Source: Lachnospiraceae bacterium UBA7050 (GTDB lineage Bacteria > Bacillota > Clostridia > Lachnospirales > Lachnospiraceae). Taken from it: 64,000 nt of DNA. Below the pieces are notes generated by a model, which saw only the letters and a list, made by a program, of their open reading frames with translations, was not told the DNA's origin and made no database searches. Where the stretch lies: contig DLAJ01000041.1 in NCBI GenBank assembly GCA_002493905.1, forward strand, positions 5,164-69,163. Direction: 5' to 3'. Every line of letters begins with the position of its first letter. Position 1 is the stretch's first letter. Shown here in pieces: positions 9,205-17,474 of this stretch. The translations under genes were made by a program, and so were the position numbers.

Positions 9205-9924
9205 TCATAAGCTTCCGCTCCAAAAGCAGGCACTGCACTGCTCTCTGACCCTGCACGCTTCAAAATAACGTTCTTCAAGCGGTATCCATTTTCCCCGAAA
9301 CACCGCCGCGCCCTCCTCCCCGTTTCTTGCAAGAAGCCGTCTTTCCTGCTCCGCCTGACTCACATCCAAAAATACGCGCAGATCATAGGCATCCCTCAAC
9401 GCAGGATGGCAGCTATATGACCCTTCCACAATTACAACATCCCCTGCCTCCACGGTCACTTCCTCCGCAAAATCCTGTCTGCGGCAGTCAAACGGGCGGT
9501 ATGTAATGCTTTCTGTTCTTCCGGCATTTCCGTCCGCCTTCATCTTCGCGCTCATAAGCGGCATAAGGATTTCTTCAAGGAAGCGCTCATAATCTACATT
9601 GCCTCCCGGCTGTGCAAGGCGCTCTTTCGTCCGCTGCTCCGGTCTTAGAAAGAAATCGTCCATATGAAACACGCTCCAGCCGTTCCGCTCTTTCAGTCCC
9701 GCGGCAAGCGTGGTCTTTCCCGCGCAGCATCTGCCGTCAATCGCGATGATGAGCGGCCTTTTATAGTCATCCCCACCGCCATTCTCCCGTTTTATGCTGT
9801 TGGCATTTTTCCGGTTTATGCCGCCGTCATTTTTCAGATCCCTGCTGCCTGTAATCAGGCTGTTGACCGTCTTAGTCACTTCCTCTATGATGTATTCCAC
9901 GAAGCTCTGTTCCCTCCTGCTCAT
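9205..9924 (-). CDS. Uridine kinase-like P-loop kinase
   Basis: The protein (239 residues) has a Walker A loop GRCCAGKTT at residues 64-72, a FHMDDFFLRP segment typical of the uridine kinase/phosphoribulokinase family, and VIVEGSYSCHPALRDAYDLRVFLD, where family members hold the Walker B strand and lid. Its likely reaction is phosphorylation of a nucleoside or similar small molecule, but the substrate cannot be read from sequence. The 50 N-terminal residues before the P-loop are low-complexity (Asn, Gly and Lys rich) and unlike the family, and a second such stretch lies near KMKADGNAGRT. The ATG at 9924 has a poor ribosome site. Confidence 0.75.
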   Translation of the reverse strand: MSRREQSFVEYIIEEVTKTVNSLITGSRDLKNDGGINRKNANSIKRENGGGDDYKRPLIIAIDGRCCAGKTTLAAGLKERNGWSVFHMDDFFLRPEQRTKERLAQPGGNVDYERFLEEILMPLMSAKMKADGNAGRTESITYRPFDCRRQDFAEEVTVEAGDVVIVEGSYSCHPALRDAYDLRVFLDVSQAEQERRLLARNGEEGAAVFRGKWIPLEERYFEACRVREQCSACFWSGSL

Positions 9925-10047
9925 ACAATATATTCCGCTTCCATGCCCGATTCACAGGAACGGATCAGAGCAAACTCCCCTGCACGACGCCACTGATTTG
10001 CAGGAAAACTTGCAATTTTAACCATTCTGCCTGCAAAAATTCCCGTC

Positions 10048-10824
10048 TCACAGACAGGTCCGCTCCAAAAATTCGGCAATTCCGTCCTCATCATGACTGC
10101 CGATCACAATATCTGCCCGTTCTTTCACCTCAGGAATCGCGTTCCCCATCGCAACACCTAAGCCGCAGAGCGCAAGCATGCCGCTGTCCGCATGATCATC
10201 CCCGAATGCGGCGATCTCCTCTTTCTGTATCTTCAGAGCACCGCATATCTCCATGATCGCACATTCCTTTGTCGCTGATCTTTTTGTAAACTTGTACCAG
10301 AAACCGTCCGAGAAACGTGCGCAGTCGTAATCCTGCATACGTTCTTGTAATCGGAGCGCATCCTGCTCGTTAGGTATTTCCACGCAGACTTTTAATGCCG
10401 GCTGATTAAAATCACGAAAATCCGTATAGACGCTGTCGCCCCAGCTTGCATCCTGTTTTTTCGGGTCCACCTTGTAGTTCCAATAGTGCGCATCCTTCGT
10501 ATCCACTGTAATCTCACAGTCCGCCCCGCACACTGCCCTTGCCGCCGCGATCAGCTCCCGGGTCTCTTCCGCGGAAAACTCCGCCCGGAAGATACATTGT
10601 TCCCCAATATGTACCAGTGCGCCCCCGCTCGTAATCAGAACATCCGGCTTCAGTTCCCCGATAAACGCCAGCGCATTCTGCATGCTCCTCGATGTGGACA
10701 CGCCTGTCAGCATCCCCTTTTCCCTGCATCTTTTTAATACGGACAACGTCCTCTTTGAGATCGTCTTATCACTTGTAAGCAGGGTGCCGTCTAAATCAAA
10801 TAATAGTAACCGGCAGTTTTTCAT
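10048..10824 (-). CDS. HAD-superfamily Cof-type phosphatase
   Basis: This looks like a Cof/IIB haloacid-dehalogenase-type hydrolase. Motif I is LLFDLDGTLL with both aspartates, motif II lies near GVSTSR, and the C-terminus has IAAFGDDHADSGMLALCGLGVAMGNA with the GDD...D metal site. Family members dephosphorylate sugar phosphates or nucleotides; the substrate here is unknown. The start at 10824 (MKNCRLLLFD) is chosen because GGAG lies nine bases upstream; an earlier in-frame start adds ten unconserved residues. It stands alone. Confidence 0.9.
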   Translation of the reverse strand: MKNCRLLLFDLDGTLLTSDKTISKRTLSVLKRCREKGMLTGVSTSRSMQNALAFIGELKPDVLITSGGALVHIGEQCIFRAEFSAEETRELIAAARAVCGADCEITVDTKDAHYWNYKVDPKKQDASWGDSVYTDFRDFNQPALKVCVEIPNEQDALRLQERMQDYDCARFSDGFWYKFTKRSATKECAIMEICGALKIQKEEIAAFGDDHADSGMLALCGLGVAMGNAIPEVKERADIVIGSHDEDGIAEFLERTCL

Positions 10825-10961
10825 CGTCCGTTTCTCCATAAGCTTATGATCCAATGCCCTTCATAACTCCTTCCTTTATTTTACGCTGCCGCATTCGCAT
10901 TGATTGCATCGATCACCTTTACCTGAAACTCTATAAGCTATAGATTTGCATGCTTTCATCC

Positions 10962-11318
10962 TCACAAACCTTTCATCTGCTGTCCATCACACAAAATTTC
11001 TCTTAGCTGCTCCTTCAAAGCAGGAAAATCCTTCCGGACCGTATAATATACATCTTCCATCCGCAGCGTCTGATACTTATGTGCCGCCACATCTCTCATT
11101 CCTGCAATGGCTTTCCACGGTATCTGAGATGATTCTTTGCGTGTCTCTTCCGTAATGCTTTTTACCAGTTCCCAGATATTCAAAACTGTCATACTGATCG
11201 CACGCTTTAGTTTCTCATCCGCCAGAAACTTTTCTATTTCGTCGTTTCCCATCATATCAATTCCAATATCAATTTCCGAAATAATCTTCTGTATAATCGC
11301 CCTGTCCCTATGCTGCAT
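10962..11318 (-). CDS. hepT: HepT-like toxin (DUF86 RNase family), antitoxin partner broken
   Basis: The product is a HEPN-domain protein of the HepT family. The diagnostic R-x4-H-x-Y motif is intact in RDVAAHKY near residue 80. In MntA-HepT modules HepT is the toxic RNase and the nucleotidyltransferase MntA neutralises it by adenylylating the tyrosine of this motif. I use the ATG at 11318, which has GGAG ten bases upstream; a TTG three codons earlier is also possible. The gene overlaps the end of a truncated MntA reading frame by a few bases, which is the normal mntA-hepT arrangement. No complete antitoxin is visible. Confidence 0.82.
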   Translation of the reverse strand: MQHRDRAIIQKIISEIDIGIDMMGNDEIEKFLADEKLKRAISMTVLNIWELVKSITEETRKESSQIPWKAIAGMRDVAAHKYQTLRMEDVYYTVRKDFPALKEQLREILCDGQQMKGL

Positions 11319-11466
11319 ACAATTCAATCTCCTTCCTTACTTCAATTAAATCCCCTTCTCTAATTGGTCCATGTATCACATCTACATCAAGTCCCAATAG
11401 CTCTTCCAGCCGCAATTTAATCTCAGAAAGGATAAAAAGTGAAACAGGCTCAAAAAATTCTACCTT
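11308..11466 (-). pseudogene. C-terminal remnant of MntA-like nucleotidyltransferase antitoxin
   Basis: In the frame that ends at the TAG at 11308-11310, 52 residues are open and read FEPVSLFILSEIKLRLEELL followed by GLDVDVIHG. This resembles the C-terminal part of MntA antitoxins, where a SLF-x-x-x helix precedes ELLG-x-x-VDV. An in-frame TGA at 11467-11469 and the lack of any start codon or GSxxxGxxxxxSDxD catalytic motif show that the N-terminal catalytic half is gone. The overlap with hepT keeps the usual operon geometry. Confidence 0.6.
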
Positions 11467-11677
11467 TCAAAGCTGCCAAAATTCAAGGCGTCTTGCATTT
11501 TATATATATTCATGCTATTCTTTATAAAAGAGAAGCGGTTTTTTACCGTACAGTCATTTTGACTCAAGCGGCGTACTCGCTTCTTTCTTTATGTTTATCA
11601 TATCATACAGAAATAACCCTTTTATTTTTTCTCACAAGTCCTTTATCTCTTCCAGTCTGCTCAAATTCACCATTGTG

Positions 11678-11812
11678 TCATTCCTCCTCACGTTTTACAT
11701 AGATAAGCTGAATATCGTAACCGAGAACTTCGAGCATCTGCACAAAAGTCTTATTCACAATAGCTTCAATACATTTCACTTTAACATCTACTTCAAAATT
11801 ATTCTTGACCAT
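11678..11812 (-). CDS. Small hypothetical protein (44 residues)
   Basis: An ATG at 11812 follows GAGGGAAAG at good distance, and the frame runs 44 codons to TGA, ending GYDIQLIYVKREEE. A perfect TATAAT lies upstream at 11877-11882 on the minus strand, though without a clear -35. I do not recognise the family; the tail resembles the ends of some small antitoxins, which is only a resemblance. Just downstream a second start with its own site (GAGGAGGAATGACACAATG) opens a frame that stops after 13 residues (MVNLSRLEEIKDL). The area upstream of the orphan hepT therefore looks like several truncated small genes. Confidence 0.4.
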   Translation of the reverse strand: MVKNNFEVDVKVKCIEAIVNKTFVQMLEVLGYDIQLIYVKREEE

Positions 11813-11925
11813 ATTTCTTTCCCTCTGTTGTTTCTAGCAAAATATTAATGATTCTATTGCACTCACAGTGTTATTTATTATACCTCTAAAACATAAACAT
11901 TTCTACCCCCCCCCACACACACAAT

Positions 11926-11953
11926 GAAAAAAACACCCGGTTAAAGCCGAGTG
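11926..11953 (-). terminator. Minus-strand terminator with no clear gene upstream
   Basis: On the minus strand CACTCGG (with one G-U pair) pairs with CCGGGTG around a six-base loop and is followed by a run of seven T. It is a convincing terminator, but the sequence it would terminate (12.0-12.4 kb, minus) holds only a gene fragment. Confidence 0.7.
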
Positions 11954-12483
11954 CCGTTTCTGTCCGTATATCTGTTATGTCTGTATCTCTGTCCGTCTTG
12001 GAAAGTGGCTGTAATACAAAACAATATGTCTGTCAATAATTTCTAATTAAGTCATTTTGGTGCATTTTGACCAAGTTGAACGCTATCTATGACATAATTA
12101 GCTATCTATACCCTCCCCTTTACATCATAAACACTCAAGTAATCCTTTTCCAATTTAGATTTTGTAAATTGAACTTTGAAATAAGCTTTTTCTGGAATAT
12201 CCCAAGCCTTACCCGATAAGGAACGCACCACTCACACGTCCTTGGGCGCAATCGCTTCTAATACTGCACGCGTCAAGCAGCGCTGCATGCCATCCGGTCC
12301 TTTTCACGTCATCCGCTTTTTTCACATATTCCGTGAAAAAATTCTCCTTTTTATCGGAATACAAAAACTACTCCATTTGTTATAATCAATATTGTTACAG
12401 TCAATAACCAACGGGAAGACTTTTTGCTGCTTCCCGGACTTACCCTAAAAATAGGACGAACTTCCGACAGGAGGAATTTTGAC
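11954..12483. other. Intergenic region with a decayed minus-strand gene fragment
   Basis: About 530 bases without an intact gene. On the minus strand 12106-12231 reads 41 residues (SLSGKAWDIPEKAYFKVQF then a Lys-rich end) before a TAG; it looks protein-like but has only GTG starts and no ribosome site, so it is probably the tail of a lost gene whose terminator is at 11926-11953. At 12317-12341, TTTTTTCAC and GTGAAAAAA form an AT-rich palindrome. A TATAAT at 12381-12386 may be the -10 of the plus-strand methyltransferase operon, with no good -35. Confidence 0.4.
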
Positions 12484-13614
12484 ATGGCCCATATCACGCT
12501 GCGCATTGCCGATCTGCGAAAAAAGCAGAAAGTAACACAGCAGGAACTGGCGGACAATATCGGCGTCACATTCCAGACGATCAGCAAGTGGGAAACCGGC
12601 GTCAGTATGCCCGACATCACGGCTTTGGCGGCTCTTGCAGAGTATTTTAAGGTATCGACGGACGAATTGCTCGGCTTACGGCCGCTTGACGGAGAATCTT
12701 ACGTCCCGGAGCAGACCGCCACAAAAGATTTTTGGAACCAAAAATCAGAGTTTCTTCTCCGGACGCGCAAAAGCTACTGGAATGATGATTATGCCGGCTT
12801 CTTTCTTTCAAAGGTCCTGCAGATCGACAAGCCGGTCTCTGTTTTGGACTGCGGGTGCGGATACGGTTTCTTAGGACTGCTCCTGCTCCCCCATCTTCCA
12901 TCCGGAAGCAGTTATACGGGAATTGATTTCGCTGACGATCTGATTCAGATCGGATGGAATCTTTTTGAAAAGCAAGGTGTAAAAGCGAGGCTCCTCTGCC
13001 AGAATGTTTTTGAATATTCCGCTGAAAATCAGTATGATCTCGTCATATGCCAATCGGTATTACGGCACCTCGATGATCCGGATGCTTTTTTATCCCGGAT
13101 GATCACCTTCGCCAGACCGGGCGGATATGTCGTCTGCATGGATGTCAACAGAGAATTTGAATGCTGCGGACTCTATGTTGACGGCATGGACTATCCCTAT
13201 TTATGCCGGCACGAAGGGCTTACAAAAAAATGGCAGACGGAGCTTGCCATGCAGGGCAGGGACTATGCCGCCGCAATCCGCACGGCACATCGGATGCAAA
13301 AGCTGGGACTGACCTGCGTCGATGTGCGCATGAATGATAAGGTGGAGTTTGTCACTCCGCAGCTTCCTGACTATGAGGAAACAAAGCAGGACTTTATCAC
13401 TTACAACGACTGGACCTCCGGTATGGACAGTAAGGAGCGGGAACATATGATCCGGCATCTGTTAAACCACGGCTTATCCCGCAGGGAGGCTGAGGATTAC
13501 TGTGACCGCAGCATACGGATTGCCGAGTATTTTGCCGCGAATCCGCGTGCGGGATACACGTTTGCGAGGGGGCAGATGATTTCTTATGGCAAAAAAACAG
13601 GTCCTTCTGCTTGA
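12484..13614 (+). CDS. HTH (XRE) domain fused to SAM-dependent methyltransferase
   Basis: The 376-residue product has an N-terminal XRE helix-turn-helix (IADLRKKQKVTQQELADNIG then FQTISKWETG, residues 6-60) followed by a class I methyltransferase domain with the SAM-binding motif VLDCGCGYGFLGLLLLP and LVICQSVLRHLDDP. The C-terminal third (KKWQTELAMQGRDYAAAIRT) resembles other small-molecule methyltransferases, so a regulator that also acts on a metabolite is plausible, but the substrate is unknown. The ATG at 12484 has GACAGGAGG upstream. It overlaps the next gene by 29 bases, and a NUDIX gene follows, so the three form one plus-strand unit. Confidence 0.85.
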   Translation: MAHITLRIADLRKKQKVTQQELADNIGVTFQTISKWETGVSMPDITALAALAEYFKVSTDELLGLRPLDGESYVPEQTATKDFWNQKSEFLLRTRKSYWNDDYAGFFLSKVLQIDKPVSVLDCGCGYGFLGLLLLPHLPSGSSYTGIDFADDLIQIGWNLFEKQGVKARLLCQNVFEYSAENQYDLVICQSVLRHLDDPDAFLSRMITFARPGGYVVCMDVNREFECCGLYVDGMDYPYLCRHEGLTKKWQTELAMQGRDYAAAIRTAHRMQKLGLTCVDVRMNDKVEFVTPQLPDYEETKQDFITYNDWTSGMDSKEREHMIRHLLNHGLSRREAEDYCDRSIRIAEYFAANPRAGYTFARGQMISYGKKTGPSA

Positions 13615-14245
13615 CTTGTACGGTGTGATCATCCGGGAAAGCAAGGGCAATTTTATCCCCTACACGTTTGCGCACTTCGAGGAGAAAGAATATGCAAGAC
13701 TGGAACATGCGTTTCGGGACGAGAGGCTGTTTACAAAATGCCAGAACGGAGAAATGAGCAGCGATGAGTTTCTGTCGCGTCTCGGCTATGAAAACCCAGC
13801 GCGGGCAATGCGTGACTATCTGGAACATTTTATAACTCTGGATACGGATTTTCTTTCTTTTGCCGAACAGTATCACACCCGATACGACTTCGTTCTGCTC
13901 TCCAACGACGTGAAAGAGTGGAACCGTTATCTTTTTGACTTTTACGGGCTTCACCGCTACTTCCATGACTGTATCGTCAGCGGAGACATTTCCCTGCGAA
14001 AGCCGGATCCCGCATCGTTTGCTTATGCGCTTTCGCGCACCCGGCGGTCCTCTGAGCCGCAGACATGTATTTTGGTTGACAACAGCATCGCAAATTTAGA
14101 TGCGGCAAAGGCATTCGGCATCCGCACGATCCTGTTTAACAGAGATCATGCGCCCTATGACGGCAGAGCTGTAAACAGTTTTTCGGAGCTGGCCCACTGT
14201 CTGGATTCGGTCAGTATTGAAACATCCAAATCCAATGAACTGTAA
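13586..14245 (+). CDS. HAD-family hydrolase, subfamily IA
   Basis: Motif I is LLDLYGV, with the nucleophile Asp followed by Tyr rather than a second Asp; the DLYG form is common in the haloacid-dehalogenase branch, so it need not be inactive. LLSNDVKEW supplies motif II, RKPDP holds the motif III Lys, and CILVDNSIANLDAA holds motif IV. Length is 219 residues. It starts inside the end of the methyltransferase gene (29-base overlap) with a GAGGGGG site, so co-expression is likely. The substrate cannot be inferred. Confidence 0.83.
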   Translation: MAKKQVLLLDLYGVIIRESKGNFIPYTFAHFEEKEYARLEHAFRDERLFTKCQNGEMSSDEFLSRLGYENPARAMRDYLEHFITLDTDFLSFAEQYHTRYDFVLLSNDVKEWNRYLFDFYGLHRYFHDCIVSGDISLRKPDPASFAYALSRTRRSSEPQTCILVDNSIANLDAAKAFGIRTILFNRDHAPYDGRAVNSFSELAHCLDSVSIETSKSNEL

Positions 14246-14259
14246 AAGGAGAATGAAAA

Positions 14260-14715
14260 ATGAACGATCAGACTTGTTTTTCCGTCGGCTGTATTGTCAG
14301 ACGACAGGATCAGATATTGCTTGTCAGGCATACATACGGCGGTGCAAACGGAAAGCTGCTGATTCCCGGCGGTTATTGTCAGGAACACGAACTGCCGGAG
14401 GAAGCCGCTGTGCGGGAAGTATTGGAGGAAACAGGCATCACCGCACAGGTAATCCGCATGTCGGGAATCCGATGTCACAGAGAGCACTGGTATCTGCTTC
14501 TGGAAATGGACTATGTAAGCGGTACGCCCGCAAGCGACCACTGCGAAAACAGCGAGGCGCTGTTTCTTACAATTTCAGAAGCGCTGGCCCGTAAGGACTG
14601 TACCGAAATGACAAAGACTGTCCTGCGCAAGATCACAGGACAGCCCGCCGCTTATCTGTACCCTGATATGGAATACTGCCTGCACAAGGGCAGTGATTAT
14701 ATGCTTTATCTGTAA
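14260..14715 (+). CDS. NUDIX hydrolase
   Basis: The NUDIX box GGYCQEHELPEEAAVREVLE followed by ETGI matches G-x5-E-x7-REUxEExGU completely, so the catalytic metal site is intact. The N-terminus (CFSVGCIVRRQDQILLVRHT) is the usual first strand pair. NUDIX enzymes hydrolyse nucleoside diphosphates linked to other groups; the substrate is not predictable. An AAAAGGAG site precedes the ATG at 14260, 14 bp after the HAD gene. This is the last gene of the plus-strand cassette and converges on the AlkZ-like gene. Confidence 0.9.
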   Translation: MNDQTCFSVGCIVRRQDQILLVRHTYGGANGKLLIPGGYCQEHELPEEAAVREVLEETGITAQVIRMSGIRCHREHWYLLLEMDYVSGTPASDHCENSEALFLTISEALARKDCTEMTKTVLRKITGQPAAYLYPDMEYCLHKGSDYMLYL

Positions 14716-14756
14716 TAGGTTCTATCTGTAACAGGCATCCCTGCAAAAGCTGCCTG

Positions 14757-15896
14757 TTACGCAGTTCCCCGTACCAAACGGCATTCTTCTCCCATGAAGC
14801 GCAGAGGCATCCTGCCAAAATTCACCGTGCAGACCGCCTCCATGATCTCCTGCCTGCGCTCCTCCGCATCCTCAAGGTCGCAGACAATATCGTTCAGATC
14901 GTAAGGACCGTTCCGGAAATGCCCGACACAGACGCCGTGAAACTCGCCGTCAATCAACAGATACTGCAGCGGCTCATGGTCATACAAAAGTCCCTCTGTG
15001 AGCTTCTTCGCAAACTCTTTCAGCATATGTTCCTGTGCTTTATAGAGGATGTCATTTCGGTGAAGGGCATGGACAAAATGCAGTTCTTCCGGTTCATAAT
15101 GCAAAAGCAGCTCTGCGTCACTTTTCAGCAGATATCCCCCGCCCAAAGCAGTCAGCCTCCCCTCCGCTGCCAGTTCTGAAACCGCCAGCCTGATCTCTTT
15201 TTCGGGAAGCTTATAAAAAGACTTTGCCATTGCAGTGTCAAACCACACCATTCTGTAAGCAAAGCGCCGCAGCACGATCTTAAGCGCTTCCTGCCTGCTG
15301 TATCTGTTGAAATCCGCCTCTGGAAACATCTCTGCGAACCGGTACCAGCCGCGGTCCCATTCGCCGTCATACTGATCTTCATAAATCCGAAACGCTTCCT
15401 GCAGGCGGTGCAGAACCGGCGTAATCTGCTTTACAAGCATTCCTGTCTCCTCTTTTAGCTGCTGAATCGTAAACGGTCCGGCTGTTTCGATGAGTCCCAG
15501 TATCTGCTCCTGTTCCAACGTCGGATCTGTAAGCGGTTTGCGGTAGAGTGCCGCAAACAGTTCCATATCTTCCGGAACAATCCATCCGAGATTCCCGCCG
15601 GCAAACCGCCCCTTCACAAGCTCACGCCTCATCTGCCGCTCCCGGTTCCATTCCTTGTCATCAAAATCCGCGCGGAATACCAGGGTCGGCGGCTCGCCGA
15701 ACCCATTCCAATACACATTTACGCCCGGCTGGGTATCACGGTATAATTTCTGATATTCCTCCTGATCCGCCTTCTGTATCAGGCACTGCCGCTGCATACG
15801 CAGGGAAACGATCTTTTTATACATATCCGTCTTTTCATGAATATCTTTCTTTTCATGCATACCAGCCTTGTCATGCTTATCCATCTTTTCATCCAT
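14757..15896 (-). CDS. AlkZ/YcaQ-related winged-helix protein
   Basis: The 379-residue product resembles the AlkZ/YcaQ family, winged-helix proteins that include interstrand-crosslink DNA glycosylases. Supporting parts are an N-terminal KIVSLRMQRQCLIQKAD helix, repeated winged-helix-like segments (FTIQQLKEETGMLVKQITPV and KEIRLAVSELAAEGRLTAL), and the C-terminal NFGRMPLRFMGEECRLVRG. I cannot place the catalytic QxQ residues with confidence, so glycosylase activity is uncertain. The first 24 residues are a six-residue repeat encoded by an 18-base tandem repeat; MYKKIVSLRM may be the true start. Confidence 0.55.
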   Translation of the reverse strand: MDEKMDKHDKAGMHEKKDIHEKTDMYKKIVSLRMQRQCLIQKADQEEYQKLYRDTQPGVNVYWNGFGEPPTLVFRADFDDKEWNRERQMRRELVKGRFAGGNLGWIVPEDMELFAALYRKPLTDPTLEQEQILGLIETAGPFTIQQLKEETGMLVKQITPVLHRLQEAFRIYEDQYDGEWDRGWYRFAEMFPEADFNRYSRQEALKIVLRRFAYRMVWFDTAMAKSFYKLPEKEIRLAVSELAAEGRLTALGGGYLLKSDAELLLHYEPEELHFVHALHRNDILYKAQEHMLKEFAKKLTEGLLYDHEPLQYLLIDGEFHGVCVGHFRNGPYDLNDIVCDLEDAEERRQEIMEAVCTVNFGRMPLRFMGEECRLVRGTA

Positions 15897-15901
15897 GCCC
15901 G
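15830..15901 (-). repeat. 18-bp tandem repeat over the 5' end of the AlkZ-like gene
   Basis: Four units of 18 bases (starting at 15830, 15848, 15866 and 15884) share the core TCTTTTCATG on the plus strand. On the coding strand they give hexapeptides such as MHEKKD and IHEKTD. The assigned ATG lies inside the last unit. Confidence 0.75.
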
Positions 15902-15959
15902 CCCTGTCTCCGCACTTCTTTTTTCAAACTTCTTCCTTTGGCATTTTTTCTTCTTACAT

Positions 15960-16080
15960 TTCCTCTTTTGGTATTTCTTATTTTGCTGCTTTTTCTTTTC
16001 TATTTCTTCTTTTCTATTTCTTCTTTGCTATTTCTCCTTTGCTGCTCCTTCTTTCGCTATTTCTTCTTTGCTGATTCTTC
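15960..16080 (-). repeat. Purine-rich imperfect repeat across the DUF3795 stop codon
   Basis: On the minus strand the motif GCAAAGAAGAAATAG and variants (AAAAGAAGAAATAG, GCAAAGGAGAAATAG) recur through this stretch. The first copy contains the last codons and stop of the DUF3795 gene, so the repeats extend the gene's tail into the spacer. The whole stretch to about 15920 is pyrimidine-rich on the plus strand. Confidence 0.65.
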
Positions 16081-16386
16081 CTGCATTTTCTTTGCCGAAT
16101 CCGCGTACCATCTCTTACACTGCTCGATTCTCGCGCCGTGGGGCGTGTCGCCCTGCTCGGGGTCGCAGGAATACTGTGTTAACAATTCGCATGGAATCTC
16201 TTCACATTCACCGCAATGTGTGATCCCTTTTTTCTGACAGCACGCGGCAACCGGACATTCTCCATGAAACGGGTGCCCATTCGTCTCAATACATCCGCCG
16301 CAGCCGCAAGGCTCCCGATACTCACATCCGTTACAGTGCAGTCCGCATCTGGTATCTACGATGGGAGAAAACTGGAAATCCGCCAT
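16057..16386 (-). CDS. DUF3795 cysteine-rich protein
   Basis: This 109-residue protein has cysteine pairs spaced like those of DUF3795 (RCGLHCNGCEYREPCGCGGC then CPVAACCQKKGITHCGECEE), probably metal-binding. DUF3795 proteins are common in anaerobes and have no established function. The ATG at 16386 follows GGAGGTGATG. The last 15 residues are Ala, Lys and Glu rich and belong to a purine-rich repeat that continues past the stop codon. It lies upstream of the AlkZ-like gene but is separated from it by that repeat tract. Confidence 0.82.
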   Translation of the reverse strand: MADFQFSPIVDTRCGLHCNGCEYREPCGCGGCIETNGHPFHGECPVAACCQKKGITHCGECEEIPCELLTQYSCDPEQGDTPHGARIEQCKRWYADSAKKMQEESAKKK

Positions 16387-16571
16387 CCTTCATCACCTCC
16401 GTTTTTCTTTACCATAACATCCAAAACGTGACATCTGTGCGTCATGTTTTGTTGAAAAACAGATAGAACCCGGTCGAAATCCGAATAAATTTCCCGCATG
16501 CTAACTTCCTATCCCATGTCTAATACCGGATGAATAATATTGAAATAAGTAATCTGTCCAGTTGATTTTTG

Positions 16572-17306
16572 CTAAAAAATCGTATACACTGCCGTCTTGG
16601 ACACGCTGTCCACATGAACATAGACATCCATGCATGTGACGCCGTCTTTTTCATAAACATATTCAAAGCAGGCAAGAATTTTATCGTTCATCTTTTCCTG
16701 AAATCCATTGACCTCCAAATATGCCATGATCTTTTTATAGGCATTCGGGATCCGCTCAAATGCGGCTGAGAACGGGTCGTATATCGTGATCACCGCATAG
16801 TCCGCGTCAATCTGATCATGATATTCCACGCCCGGACACTCAGTTGTAAATCCATCGGGCAGAACATAGGCGGACACATAGCCCCGTAAGCCGAACCGGT
16901 TCTGTAATTCAGCGGAGACAAACGGAAAATCCCAGCCGATGCGCTTCGCGTCCGGTGCGCATGCAAGCAGCCCGGATTTTTCTGCCCATTTTTCCATATA
17001 AGCATTCACGTCGTCTTCGGGGTTCGGCGTCACCATCACATACCTTGCCATGCGGAATCCTTTCACGGTTCTGACTGTGATCTCGGAATAAATATGTTCA
17101 TCGTTTGTCAGATTTTCCCGAACCAGAACATCCAGTTTACAGGAAAAAAGGTCGCTCAGCGCAATCAGCTTCCCCAGTTCAGGAACAATCTCATCGGCCT
17201 CCCATCGTGCAACCGTCTGACGGGAAACGGACATTTCATCCGCCAGTCCTTCCTGTGTGATCTTTCTTTGTTTTCTCAGATATTGAATATTTTTTCCCAG
17301 ACTCAT
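16572..17306 (-). CDS. XRE-family regulator with GyrI-like ligand-binding domain
   Basis: Residues 1-65 are an XRE helix-turn-helix (IQYLRKQRKITQEGLADEMS, SRQTVARWEADE). The remainder (about 165 residues) resembles the GyrI-like or AraC effector-binding domain, including WDFPFVSAELQNRFGLRGY, YVLPDGFTTECPGVEYH and the terminal VYVHVDS strand. Such proteins sense small amphipathic molecules. The ATG at 17306 has GGAGG 12 bases upstream. It occupies the spot downstream of spoIVB where spo0A usually lies. Its target is unknown. Confidence 0.82.
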   Translation of the reverse strand: MSLGKNIQYLRKQRKITQEGLADEMSVSRQTVARWEADEIVPELGKLIALSDLFSCKLDVLVRENLTNDEHIYSEITVRTVKGFRMARYVMVTPNPEDDVNAYMEKWAEKSGLLACAPDAKRIGWDFPFVSAELQNRFGLRGYVSAYVLPDGFTTECPGVEYHDQIDADYAVITIYDPFSAAFERIPNAYKKIMAYLEVNGFQEKMNDKILACFEYVYEKDGVTCMDVYVHVDSVSKTAVYTIF

Positions 17307-17474
17307 TTTTTCAATCTAACCTCCTACTGTTTATACGTTTTCTGTCTGTGAAAACAATCCGCGCGGTATTTTCTGATATTCATTATCGCACAATAGGACA
17401 CGAAAATACACCATCTAAAAAGTGCATTTCATTCAATGAATGTCACGTAACGGATGACATTGTTCAATCTTTGT

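Noticed and set aside
13586..14245. HAD protein considered inactive because motif I is DLYG rather than DxD
   Set aside because: The DLYG form is normal in the haloacid-dehalogenase branch, so loss of activity cannot be claimed.
15548..16237. Plus-strand open frame rich in Phe and Leu
   Set aside because: It arises from the pyrimidine-rich repeat tract and the antisense of the AlkZ-like gene; no start signal.
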